In this document: positions 8,704 through 16,758 of the stretch, piece by piece | How the letters are laid out: every line of letters begins with the position of its first letter | Position numbering within the stretch: the stretch's first letter is position 1 | Notes under the pieces: model-generated | What the model was told of the DNA's origin: nothing | The model's input: the letters and a program-made list of their open reading frames with translations, nothing else | Databases searched by the model: none | Translations under genes and position numbers: made by a program | Origin: an uncultured Desulfovibrio sp. | GTDB taxonomy: Bacteria > Desulfobacterota > Desulfovibrionia > Desulfovibrionales > Desulfovibrionaceae | Assembly (NCBI GenBank): GCA_944327285.1 | Contig: CALVHG010000002.1 | Coordinates: forward strand, 29,577 to 93,576 | Direction: 5' to 3' | DNA length: 64,000 nt

Positions 8704-9909
8704 ATGCAGTCTGTTGAACTCAAAAAAGATATCTACTGGGTGGGGTGCGTCGATTACGACCATCGCGATTTCCACGGCTACTCCACCTCGCCCGAAGGCA
8801 CCACCTATAATGCCTATGTGATCAAGGACGAAAAGAACGTTCTTTTCGACACGGTTTCTCCGGGCTGCGTCGGGACGCTGCTGTGCCGTCTGGCCAAGAT
8901 CATGGACCCTGAGAGCATTGATTACCTGGTGATCAACCACCTTGAGCTGGACCATGCCGGTTCGCTGGCCGAAGTGGTCGAGCGCTGCAAGCCTGAAAAG
9001 ATTTTCTGCTCCACGCTGGGGCTCAAGTCCATGCAGGGCTACTTCCCCCAGTGCAAGGACTGGCCCGTGCAGGCCGTGAAGAGCGGCGACAGCATCTCCA
9101 TCGGCAAGCGCACCATCGTCTTCCAGGAAACCCGCATGCTGCACTGGCCCGACAGCATGGTGTCCTACATCCCCGAAGACAAGCTGCTGATCAGCCAGGA
9201 TGCCTTCGGTCAGAACATCGCGGGCAGCTGCCGCTTTGTGGACGAGCATGATCCCGCCGATTTCGAGTTCCGCGTGCGCGAATATTACAATAACATCGTG
9301 CTGCCCTACTCGCCGCAGGTGCTGGCTGCTCTGCCCATTGTGGAATCGTTGGATATCGACATGATCGCCCCCGATCATGGTCTGATTCATCGCGGCAAGG
9401 ATTCCGTGAAGCGCATTGTGGACCTGTATCGTGAAATGGCCGAACAGAAGCCCCGTAAGCGCGCGCTGATTTTCTACGACACCATGTGGCATTCCACCGA
9501 AAAGATGGCCTATGCCGCCTGCTCCGGTCTGGAAGAACTGGGTATTCCTACCCGCATCATGTCTGTGAAGCAGAACCATCACAGCACCATCATGACCGAA
9601 CTGGGACAGTGCGGCGCGGTGCTGGCCGGTTCGCCCACGCATAACAACGGCATTCTGCCGCTGGTCGCCGCGCAGCTGACCTACATCAAGGGCCTGCGTC
9701 CGAAGAATCGCGTGGCGGGCGCCTTTGGTTCCTTCGGCTGGTCCGGCGAAAGCGCCAAGTGCATTCAGAGCACCTTTGAGGAAATGGGCTGGGAACTGCC
9801 CGCCGCTCCTGTGCGCTGCTGCTGGCGTCCCGGTCACGACGGCCTGAAGGCCGCGCATGATCTTGGCCGCGCCGTGGGCGAGGCTCTGCTGAAGAAGATC
9901 GAAGGCTAG
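8704..9909 (+). CDS. roo: Rubredoxin:oxygen oxidoreductase (flavodiiron protein)
   Basis: 401 residues from ATG 8704 (GGAG upstream); the extension to 8656 was dropped. It reduces oxygen to water (and possibly NO) with rubredoxin electrons. The N-terminal metallo-beta-lactamase domain has the di-iron ligands His79, Glu81, Asp83 and His84 in NHLELDHAGS, and further ligands around residues 148, 167 and 228 (LHWPDSM, SQDAFGQ, DHGLIHR). The C-terminal flavodoxin domain binds FMN (IFYDTMWHSTEKMA, GSPTHNNGILP, FGSFGWSGE). The stop TAG is the first triplet of a family A repeat. Confidence 0.98.
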   Translation: MQSVELKKDIYWVGCVDYDHRDFHGYSTSPEGTTYNAYVIKDEKNVLFDTVSPGCVGTLLCRLAKIMDPESIDYLVINHLELDHAGSLAEVVERCKPEKIFCSTLGLKSMQGYFPQCKDWPVQAVKSGDSISIGKRTIVFQETRMLHWPDSMVSYIPEDKLLISQDAFGQNIAGSCRFVDEHDPADFEFRVREYYNNIVLPYSPQVLAALPIVESLDIDMIAPDHGLIHRGKDSVKRIVDLYREMAEQKPRKRALIFYDTMWHSTEKMAYAACSGLEELGIPTRIMSVKQNHHSTIMTELGQCGAVLAGSPTHNNGILPLVAAQLTYIKGLRPKNRVAGAFGSFGWSGESAKCIQSTFEEMGWELPAAPVRCCWRPGHDGLKAAHDLGRAVGEALLKKIEG

Positions 9910-10053
9910 AGCGTTTCACCTTTGAAAAAGGTGCAACGCGAGGCGGCGGCACAGCGCCGCCCGGCCCAAATTGAGCGGAAAAACTGCGCTTTTCCCGCGA
10001 AACGACAGGCCGTATGGTTTGAAATGCGAAGCGTTTCAAACTGAAAATGCTCT
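9907..10053 (-). repeat. Family A repeat, full copy supplying a stop codon
   Basis: Begins TAGAGCGTTTCACC with the roo stop codon and ends ACTGAAAATGCTCTG. It is followed by an independent terminator hairpin at 10107. Confidence 0.92.
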
Positions 10054-10106
10054 GGTCTGTCTGATTTCCGGGGAAGGCCCCCGGCGTTCCCCCGGAAGAG
10101 AAAAAG

Positions 10107-10146
10107 AGGAGATATGGAGACGAAAGTTTCCATATCTCTTCTTTTT
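10107..10146. terminator. Bidirectional intrinsic terminator
   Basis: GAGATATGGAGAC pairs with GTTTCCATATCTC (one G-T pair) around a GAAA tetraloop, with TTCTTTTTC on the right and AAAAAGAG on the left. It separates the convergent roo and AraC-type regulator genes. Confidence 0.9.
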
Positions 10147-10216
10147 CATTCGCTGCGATGTCCGAAAATTTTACAGAATCAGACTTTGCTCCGGAAAACG
10201 CGCAGGCAGGCGCGCG

Positions 10217-11119
10217 TTACCGGCGACGTAGGACATCTCTTCGCGGCGGCGCGCCGAACATTCTTTTATATTCCCGGTTAAATTGAGACGGGCTTTCATA
10301 ACCGACGGCAAGCCCCGCGCTGGCGGCATCGGCGTCTTCCATGAGCATAAGCCGCTGCGCTTCATACAGGCGCAGGCGCTTATGGTACTGCAAGGGAGTG
10401 AGCGAGGTTACTTCCTTAAAATATTTATGAAAAGTGGAGGTCCCCATGTTGACTCTGCGGGCCAGCTCGCTGACGTGCAGAGGCTCTTTGTAGTTGTCCC
10501 GCAACCAGGTGACGGCCCGGCTAATCTGATTGCCATGTGTCCCCGTCGTATGGATGTTTCTGAGAGCGTTCCCCAGGGGGCCGACAAGGAAGCGAAAATG
10601 GAGTTCATGGATGATTCCGGGCGCAAGAAACGCAATTTCTTCCGGGGAGTCCAGCAGGCTGGTCAGACGTAGAAAGGCGTTCAGGATGTCGAAGGTGACG
10701 GGAGCGACAGCCGCGCCTTTGTGCGTTTCTCCTCTGACGTCTGGAACAGGAGGCAGCTCGCTGGCCAGACGCGCAATGATGTGCGCGTCCAGATTAAGAG
10801 AAACGGCAAGAAAAGGGGAGTCCGGCTTTGCTCCGGAGACAAAAAAAGAACTGGGCATATCTATACCAATAATCAGACATTGATTTTCGCCATAGATATA
10901 TTCGTTACTTCCGATAATCGATTTTTTCCTGCCTTGAACGACGATGCCTATGGACGGCCTGTAAAAGCAGTTTTCCACATATTCGTCGGACTCGCGACGA
11001 GACAGAAAGAATCCGTCTATAGCTGTGGAATATTTTCCCGGCTTTGTTATCCGTTTAAGCAGCATTCGCTTCAATGTGTCGTTCGTCTTTCGAATCGTCG
11101 CATTTTCACAGACAATCAT
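10217..11119 (-). CDS. AraC family transcriptional regulator (YqhC-like)
   Basis: 300 residues from ATG 11119; the extra 32 codons to 11215 lack family character, and AAAAGAGA precedes the chosen start. The N-terminal part resembles the AraC-type N domain of YqhC-like regulators (YRPSIGIVVQGRK, YIYGENQCLI). The C terminus holds two helix-turn-helix motifs: PLHVSELARRVNMGTSTFHKYF and the following ASAGLAVGYESPSQFNREYKRMFG. It is divergent from the exported hydrolase and short-chain dehydrogenase genes. Such regulators often control adjacent oxidoreductase genes, so these are its likely targets. Base composition is lower in GC than the core genes. Confidence 0.92.
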   Translation of the reverse strand: MIVCENATIRKTNDTLKRMLLKRITKPGKYSTAIDGFFLSRRESDEYVENCFYRPSIGIVVQGRKKSIIGSNEYIYGENQCLIIGIDMPSSFFVSGAKPDSPFLAVSLNLDAHIIARLASELPPVPDVRGETHKGAAVAPVTFDILNAFLRLTSLLDSPEEIAFLAPGIIHELHFRFLVGPLGNALRNIHTTGTHGNQISRAVTWLRDNYKEPLHVSELARRVNMGTSTFHKYFKEVTSLTPLQYHKRLRLYEAQRLMLMEDADAASAGLAVGYESPSQFNREYKRMFGAPPRRDVLRRR

Positions 11120-11267
11120 ATTTGTCTCTTTTCTCTGTTGAAATACGGTGAAGCTGAGCCATATATGGCGCTGGCATCGTTTGCTCAGGCAAGCGTCGCT
11201 GATTTCCTGTCGCACAGTCTGAATATAAAAATTTTTGCGCAGACGGCCGTCGCAGTATTTCTTTTCA

Positions 11268-11414
11268 TAGAATATTTTTAGTTTGAAACGCGGTGCGTTT
11301 CAAACCATACGGCCTGTCGTTTCGCGGAAAAAACGCGCTTTCCGCTCGCTTCTGGCCGAGCGGCGCTATGCTGTTGTCTCGCGTTTAACCTTTTTCAAAG
11401 GTAAAACGTTCTAA
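11268..11414 (+). repeat. Family A repeat, full copy
   Basis: TAGAATATTTTTAG to AAAACGTTCTAA. The tail hairpin is the variant GTTTAACC / GGTAAAAC. It lies upstream of the AraC-type gene and of the hydrolase. Confidence 0.85.
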
Positions 11415-11614
11415 AAAATTTCCTGCTTCGGCAATAGATTGTATGTAACTCATTAGTATTTTTTGATATGTTATGTTTTGCTTTGTCTGCGAAGAGAATC
11501 AGGCAAGCATACAAGAGAATCATGTCTGTGCAAAGATAAACGGATACGCATATCTTAAGTCGGTGAGAACCGGAACGCGTCTGTCATGCGGGAAGTTCTT
11601 CCGCTTCCGACTTT

Positions 11615-11761
11615 TAGAGCATTTTCAGTTTGAAATGCTGTACGTTTCAAACCATACGGCCTGTCGTTTCGTGGAAAAAACACGGTTTTTCCGCTCACTT
11701 TTGGCCGGGCGGCGCTGTGCTGCCGCCTTGCGTTTCACCTTCTCAAAGTTGAAGCCATCTA
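11615..11761 (+). repeat. Family A repeat, full copy
   Basis: TAGAGCATTTTCAG to GAAGCCATCTA. It ends 109 bp before the hydrolase start and is in the same orientation as the copy at 11268. Confidence 0.88.
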
Positions 11762-11870
11762 GAGTCTCTGCCTTTTTAAAGGCAAAGCGCTTTAAAGTTG
11801 CAATAATGATGCTGGCAGTTGAAAATTTTTTCAACTTCAGCGCGAATGGTAAAAAACACGAGAGGACGCC

Positions 11871-12977
11871 ATGAAGAAAAGATTGAGTCTGCTGTTCCTG
11901 TCTTTTGCCTGTCTGGTTGCGGCGCTGTTAATCATGCCTGCTGTGACCGGCATTCAGGCTGCTGCCGCTCAGGAGGTGACCATGAAGCGCGTCACCTTCC
12001 CCAACAAGGACATTACGCTGGTTGGCAATATATTTTTGCCGAAAGATTTTGACAGCGCCAGAAAATATCCCGCCATTATCTGCGTGCATCCCGCAGGCAG
12101 CGTCAAGGAGCAGACCGCGGGATTATACGCACGAAAACTGGCGGAAAAGGGTTTTATTTCCCTGGCGTTCGACGCCTCTTATGTGGGAGAAAGCGGCGGC
12201 GAACCCAGATATACGGAAGATCCTTTTGCGCGCATGGAAGATATCCACTGTGCCGTGGACTATCTGACGACGCTTTCCTATGTCGACGAACGACGGATAG
12301 GGGCTCTGGGACTGTGCGCAGGCGGAGGGTATGTCATGGGCGTGACGCCTACGGAAAGGCGCATCAGGGCGGCTGTGGGAATCAGCACTGCCGACATCGG
12401 CTCCACCAATCGGGACGGATGGAGCGGCGGAGCGTCCATTGAAGATCAGATAAAGAAACTGGAAGCCGTAGCCGAACAGAGAACGAAAGAAGCCCGCGGG
12501 GCAGCGCATCTGCTCCACCCCATTGCACCGGATACTCTGGAAGGAGACTCTGCGGACGCTTTTAAAAATCCTGCTCTCCGTAATCTTGCGCGCGGGAAAA
12601 GCGCTGGAGAAACGTTTCCGGCTTCATTTATTGAAGCGCACGACTACTATTGCACTCCCCGCGGCCGACATCCCCGTGCTGTCAACAGAATGCTTTTCAT
12701 CAGCGGCGATAAAAAAATGCTATTTTCTGCTGTCAATGTTACAACAAAACTTTTTACTCAGCCCGCATTGTTCATAGTCGGAAGCAGGGCTGATTCGCGT
12801 CGTCACAGCCAGGCCATATATGACGCCATCCCTGGAAAAAATAAGGAAATGTATGTTGTAGACGGCGCCTCGCATGTCGATCTGTACGATATTCCAGAAT
12901 ATGTTGATGAAGCCGTCAACAAGACAGCGGATTTTTATGCCAGGGCTTTTTCCCTCTCCGGCCTACCTTTGCGATAA
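11871..12977 (+). CDS. Exported alpha/beta hydrolase, dienelactone-hydrolase-like, with Cys nucleophile
   Basis: 368 residues. Residues 1-31 form a signal peptide (MKKRLSLLFLSF...GIQAAA). The hydrolase core follows: VHPAGSVKE oxyanion loop, a nucleophile elbow GLCAGG with Cys149 where most hydrolases carry Ser, and a late His335 in GASHVDLYD. A Cys nucleophile is known in dienelactone hydrolases and in YcjY-like proteins. The substrate is unknown. It is followed after 35 bp by a short-chain dehydrogenase and is divergent from an AraC-type regulator, so the three probably form one unit. Composition is lower in GC than flanking core genes, suggesting acquisition. Confidence 0.85.
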   Translation: MKKRLSLLFLSFACLVAALLIMPAVTGIQAAAAQEVTMKRVTFPNKDITLVGNIFLPKDFDSARKYPAIICVHPAGSVKEQTAGLYARKLAEKGFISLAFDASYVGESGGEPRYTEDPFARMEDIHCAVDYLTTLSYVDERRIGALGLCAGGGYVMGVTPTERRIRAAVGISTADIGSTNRDGWSGGASIEDQIKKLEAVAEQRTKEARGAAHLLHPIAPDTLEGDSADAFKNPALRNLARGKSAGETFPASFIEAHDYYCTPRGRHPRAVNRMLFISGDKKMLFSAVNVTTKLFTQPALFIVGSRADSRRHSQAIYDAIPGKNKEMYVVDGASHVDLYDIPEYVDEAVNKTADFYARAFSLSGLPLR

Positions 12978-13012
12978 GGGGCGCGTCAGGGCTTTAAAGC
13001 GAGGAAAGTAGT

Positions 13013-13843
13013 ATGAAGGATGTGCTGATGTTGACCGGCGCGGGGCAGATAGGCATGGCCATCGCCCGCAGAATGGGCTATGGAAAAAAAATTGTGATTG
13101 GCGACAGGAAAATGGAAAATGCTCTTGCCGTAAGCGCCATTCTGAATGCGGCGGGTTTCGATGCAGCAGCTGTGGAGACGGATATTTCCTCTCGGCAGTC
13201 CATTCTTGCCCTGATTGGCGAAGCGCAGAAACATGGCGACATCTCCATGTTCGTTAATGCCGCCGGAGTGTCTCCCAGCCAGGCCTCTGTGGAAGCCATT
13301 CTGAAGGTCGACTTATACGGTACGGCCGTGCTGCTCGAAGAGGTGGGAAAGGTCATTAGGGAAGGCGGAACTGGCCTCACCATTTCAAGCCAGTCTGGCC
13401 ATAGAATGGCCGCTCTCAGCGTCGAAGCTGACGAACAACTTGCCATGACGCCCGCGGAAGAACTGCTGAACCTAGATCTTCTGCGGCCTGAAAATATACG
13501 GGATTCCCTGCACGCTTATCAGATGGCCAAACGCTGCAATGTAAAAAGAGTTATGGCCGAGGCCGTCCGCTGGGGCGCCAGAAAGGCCCGCATCAATTCC
13601 ATTTCGCCCGGCATTGTCGTGACGCCTCTGGCCGTGGATGAATTTAACGGCCCACGCGGCGACTTTTATAAAAACATGTTTGCAAATTGTCCTGCGGGAC
13701 GCCCCGGTACCGCGGATGAAGTCGCCAATGTTGCCGAGTTGCTCATGAGCGACAGAGGCGCCTTCATTACCGGCGCGGATTTTCTTGTCGACGGCGGCGC
13801 GACGGCATCGTATTTCTACGGGCCGTTAAAGCCCGCCGCGTAG
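13013..13843 (+). CDS. Short-chain dehydrogenase/reductase (SDR) family oxidoreductase
   Basis: 276 residues. The Rossmann motif is TGAGQIG (8-14), followed by NAAG at 82-85. The catalytic Ser is in ISSQSGH (about 125-126) and Tyr169/Lys173 are in the YQMAK motif. Between the Ser and Tyr is an insertion of about 30 residues, longer than in classical SDRs. The C terminus has the usual PGRPGTADEVA and GADFLVDGG features. The gene starts 35 bp after the exported hydrolase, with AGGAAAG upstream. NAD(P) preference and substrate are not evident. Confidence 0.88.
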   Translation: MKDVLMLTGAGQIGMAIARRMGYGKKIVIGDRKMENALAVSAILNAAGFDAAAVETDISSRQSILALIGEAQKHGDISMFVNAAGVSPSQASVEAILKVDLYGTAVLLEEVGKVIREGGTGLTISSQSGHRMAALSVEADEQLAMTPAEELLNLDLLRPENIRDSLHAYQMAKRCNVKRVMAEAVRWGARKARINSISPGIVVTPLAVDEFNGPRGDFYKNMFANCPAGRPGTADEVANVAELLMSDRGAFITGADFLVDGGATASYFYGPLKPAA

Positions 13844-13900
13844 TATCTTTCTGGCTGGCGGCAGCTGCCCCCCGGTCGGCCATTTCCCCTTGTCGGCCTT

Positions 13901-14043
13901 TTAGGGCTTTTTCAGTTTGAAACGCTTTGTATTTCAACCATACGCCTGTCGTTTTGCAGGAAAAGCGCGGTTTTTCCGCCTGCTTCGAGCCGGACGGCGC
14001 TTTGTGCCGCCCGGCTCTGCCTTTTTCAATGACAAAGCGTTCT
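13901..14043 (+). repeat. Family A repeat, degenerate copy
   Basis: TTAGGGCTTTTTCAG to GACAAAGCGTTCT, with small deletions in the head hairpin and the central G/C hairpin. It follows the SDR gene. Confidence 0.8.
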
Positions 14044-14937
14044 CTGCGAGCACGAAGCCCCGGAGAGCCGGTCGTTGCCTTCGCGGAGTTTTTGCCCTGC
14101 CTGTCCGCGCTCCGGACTTTTCAGCGAAAGTGGGAATGGAGCGTTTTTTTTGATAATAAGTATATGTTTGTAATTATGAAAATAAATTTAATAAGTTATT
14201 GATGTTTTGCACAATTGTTCCTGTCTTTTTTCCCATGTTGGACACAGGCCGGGCGATCTTGCGCGGTGCAGGCCGCCGCACCGGTAAAAAGAGAAAGAAA
14301 AAAATTTTTTTGTTTTTTATCTTCTTTTTTTGTGCATAAAAAAATTTGGGAAATAAGCTGGTTAGTTATGATAGAAACAATTTTTGCCTGTTCCTTGCGG
14401 AACTGCCCCTGTGCGTAAAATGTTTCTTTTGTCTTTTTTTTATAAAATGTTTAGATATATTGTATAGTTAATGTAGATAGCGATTTTTCTGCCCCGCAGG
14501 CGGGGGGAGAATCGCCGGGCTTTGTGTCTAACGCCTCGGTTTTGCATTCATTTTGAAAATGGGCTTTCCGCTGCGCCCGATTAGAAGTGTTCTCGTGTCT
14601 ATGTAGATAAAAAATATTGTTATTCTAGATAATTGTTAGCGTTAGCTACACTGGTTTCCGAGGTGACAGCAAGGGGCGAGGAGGTCGTGTTGACAAGCTG
14701 TTGGGGCTAGGCTAGCTTTTTGCCAGATAAGAATTCGGCATTGGCGCGCGTCTGTCGTGCGGTGCCTTTGCGGTTCCCGCTGCGGGGCCGACTGCTGTTT
14801 AAACAAGGTCAAGCTGTTTGCTTTGCAGGTGCATGGGCAGGAAGATGATCCTGCATCGCTTGCGGCAGGATTTTTCTTCCGACGGAGCAAGGGCACACGC
14901 GCCAGGGGCTTGCGTCGTTACAGGTCGAGGAGAGAGG
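14044..14937. other. AT-rich gene-free stretch
   Basis: About 900 bp. Between roughly 14140 and 14650 the sequence is strikingly rich in A and T (long T and A runs, TATATTGTATAG) against a GC-rich background. No ORF looks real; the 67-residue frame at 14215-14418 has no ribosome site or family character. It may be a remnant of acquired DNA at the right end of the AraC/hydrolase/SDR block, or an upstream regulatory region. Confidence 0.55.
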
Positions 14938-15315
14938 ATGAGCGCCGATACCACCATGGAAGACATCTGTCTGGCACAAGACAGCGGGAGCGATTTGCGT
15001 TTCCGTGGGCGTCTTTTTTCGGAATGTTCATGGTTTGACGAGGAGAGCGGCGTTCTGACGCGCCAGAAGCTCTACACCACCGAAGACAAAGGGCAGGTTT
15101 ATTATATCGTGCGCTCCGGGGGCAAGGAACGCACGCGGCACGCCTATCAGCTGAACGTTCAGGACGACATGTGCGTCATCCATAACGGCAATACGGAAAT
15201 GCGTATTCAGTTTGATATGCTGATGCTGGCCGTGCGCAGCCTGTGCGGGCTGGCGGACGGCGCGACGCCCAGCCTTGAGCAGGTGGAAGAAATGCTCAAG
15301 GCCGCCAATGCCTAG
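14938..15315 (+). CDS. Conserved-looking hypothetical protein
   Basis: 125 residues from ATG 14938, which follows a strong GAGGAGAGAGG ribosome site; the frame upstream to 14818 has no such site. The protein is acidic and soluble, without signal peptide or membrane segments. It looks like a small beta-rich domain (RGRLFSECSWFDEES, KGQVYYIVRSGGKERTRHAYQLNV) followed by a helical C terminus. I do not recognise the family. An intrinsic terminator follows 33 bp after the stop, so the gene forms a single transcription unit. Confidence 0.75.
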   Translation: MSADTTMEDICLAQDSGSDLRFRGRLFSECSWFDEESGVLTRQKLYTTEDKGQVYYIVRSGGKERTRHAYQLNVQDDMCVIHNGNTEMRIQFDMLMLAVRSLCGLADGATPSLEQVEEMLKAANA

Positions 15316-15347
15316 CTGACAGATACGGCGCAGCCGCAGAAATTTAC

Positions 15348-15381
15348 AAAGCCCCGGAAGCGATGCTTCCGGGGCTTTTTG
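15348..15381 (+). terminator. Intrinsic terminator
   Basis: AGCCCCGGAAGC pairs with GCTTCCGGGGCT around GAT and is followed by TTTTT. It ends the hypothetical gene at 14938. Confidence 0.93.
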
Positions 15382-15499
15382 TATCTTCCCTGTTTTTTCA
15401 GGAATTGGCGTGGAGAGAGTTTTTCCTGCTTGCTGGCAAGGGAGTCTCCCCAGGAAAAGAAAATTTTTTGCGATACAGCCTTAAGAGGGGAGTAGCCTG

Positions 15500-15583
15500 A
15501 ATGAAAAAGCGCGCTGGGGAAGGATGGGGGGCTGGGGGGAAGGGAACCGCTCTCGCGCCAGCAGAGGGGTTCCCTTCCCCCCA
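15500..15583 (+). repeat. Family B repeat, full copy
   Basis: GAAAAAGCGCGCTGGGG, a G-run block, then the long hairpin ending in CCCTTCCCCCC. It lies in the convergent gap before the membrane-protein gene. At 15600-15608 a remnant of a family A tail (AACCGCTCTAG) supplies that gene's stop codon. Confidence 0.88.
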
Positions 15584-15605
15584 GAATAATCACGGGTAAA
15601 CCGCT

Positions 15606-16469
15606 CTAGGACGAGGGTTTGTCGGGAGCAAAATGCGAGGTTGTCCAGGTCAGGGCCAGCACGTAGACGGCGGCGAAAATGCTGATGGCGGTATCCCAGG
15701 GGGCCGTGGCCGAGAGGGAGAGGCGCATGAGCAGGGTGCCGATCACGAAGCCGGAGTTGCGGAACACGGCGTGGAAGCTGGGCATGTAGCGCTGGGAGAT
15801 GAGCACCAGCGCGATGTCGGCAAAGACAAGCACTGTGTAGATGGTTTCAAAGAAGCGCGGCGTCTGCCCCAGCATGAAGTGCAGATAGGCGTCGCGGATG
15901 CCGATGCCTACAAAGACGCAGAAAAGCAGCAGGGCCAGCAGCTTCTTGCTCATGACAAAGCGCATGCGGAGTTCCGGGGCCTGCAGGAAGCGCAGGCTGC
16001 CGCCGATACGGTTGTAGATGCCCAGGGCGACGAAGATGATCAGCGCCCCGGATGCCGATGTGGCGATATGGACGACGGGCTCGATGGCCGTTCCGATGCT
16101 GATGGGTTCGGGCAGGTGAGAAAGTTCCTTGAAGGCGTTGCGCAGGAGAATGAGCGCCAGAATTTCAAACTGCTTGCCTACGGCGCGGGAAAACGAACTC
16201 GATATGGAGAAGATGAGACTTATGACCTCCATAATCAGAATGAGCGTAAAGGCCAGCTGAATAGCGTCAAAATGGTTGGTGGGGGCCAGGTGCGCCCAGG
16301 GTTCGGGAAGCCAGCCCTGCCTGTTCATTTCGATGCCGATCATTCCGACGAGGTAGATGACGAGCGTAAGGAAGGCCATTCGCTTCTGAGAGGTGGGGCT
16401 TTCCCAGAACTGATGGAGCCAGTCGAAAGCGTCCGTCAGCGGCTGCATGCGGTCTATGAGTTGTGGCAT
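15606..16469 (-). CDS. Multi-pass membrane protein of unknown function
   Basis: 287 residues from ATG 16469, preceded by CGGAGA; the longer frame to 16580 reads into upstream regulatory sequence. About seven hydrophobic segments are visible (AFLTLVIYLVGMIGIE; AIQLAFTLILIMEVISLIF; the GALIIFVALGIY segment; LLALLLFCVFVGIG; the IYTVLVFADIALVLIS segment; FVIGTLLMRLSL; AISIFAAVYVLAL). No transport or enzymatic motif is recognised. It is divergent from the FAD/Fe-S oxidoreductase gene, with 289 bp between starts. The stop TAG is part of a family A tail remnant. Confidence 0.75.
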   Translation of the reverse strand: MPQLIDRMQPLTDAFDWLHQFWESPTSQKRMAFLTLVIYLVGMIGIEMNRQGWLPEPWAHLAPTNHFDAIQLAFTLILIMEVISLIFSISSSFSRAVGKQFEILALILLRNAFKELSHLPEPISIGTAIEPVVHIATSASGALIIFVALGIYNRIGGSLRFLQAPELRMRFVMSKKLLALLLFCVFVGIGIRDAYLHFMLGQTPRFFETIYTVLVFADIALVLISQRYMPSFHAVFRNSGFVIGTLLMRLSLSATAPWDTAISIFAAVYVLALTWTTSHFAPDKPSS

Positions 16470-16758
16470 AGGTATCTCCGAAGTTGTTTTGCGCCCGAAA
16501 GGGCAGCGCCAGCATAGCCGCGTGCCGTTAAAAGTCAAAACAGCGTTTGGGGCCGCGCGCATGAACTTGCATTGCGTCAAGGTTAGCGATAAGATAACAG
16601 TTTATTCCATATGCTGCCGGAACATGCGGCGGCTTCCCGACGGGGGCTCCGTTTTGAGAGCCTTTGCCGGGAAAGAACGCGCTCTCCCACGGCCCGGAGA
16701 TGCGCAGACGAGAACAGCGCGAATTTCCGGGAGTCCGCTCCCGTAACGAGGTGACGTC

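Larger units (their letters stand above)
11120..11870. other. 750-bp gap between divergent AraC regulator and hydrolase
   Basis: Holds two family A copies (11268-11414, 11615-11761) separated by 200 bp of AT-rich sequence (11415-11614), plus a small palindrome, TGCCTTTTTAAAGGCA, near 11770. No convincing ORF is present. The regulatory region of both genes must lie here. Confidence 0.6.

Noticed and set aside
10109-10138. GAGATATGG palindrome as a regulator operator
   Set aside because: Position between convergent genes, GAAA tetraloop and flanking T/A runs make a bidirectional terminator the simpler reading.
14215-14418. 67-codon frame in the AT-rich stretch
   Set aside because: No ribosome site, composition follows the AT-rich background and no domain or signal sequence is convincing.
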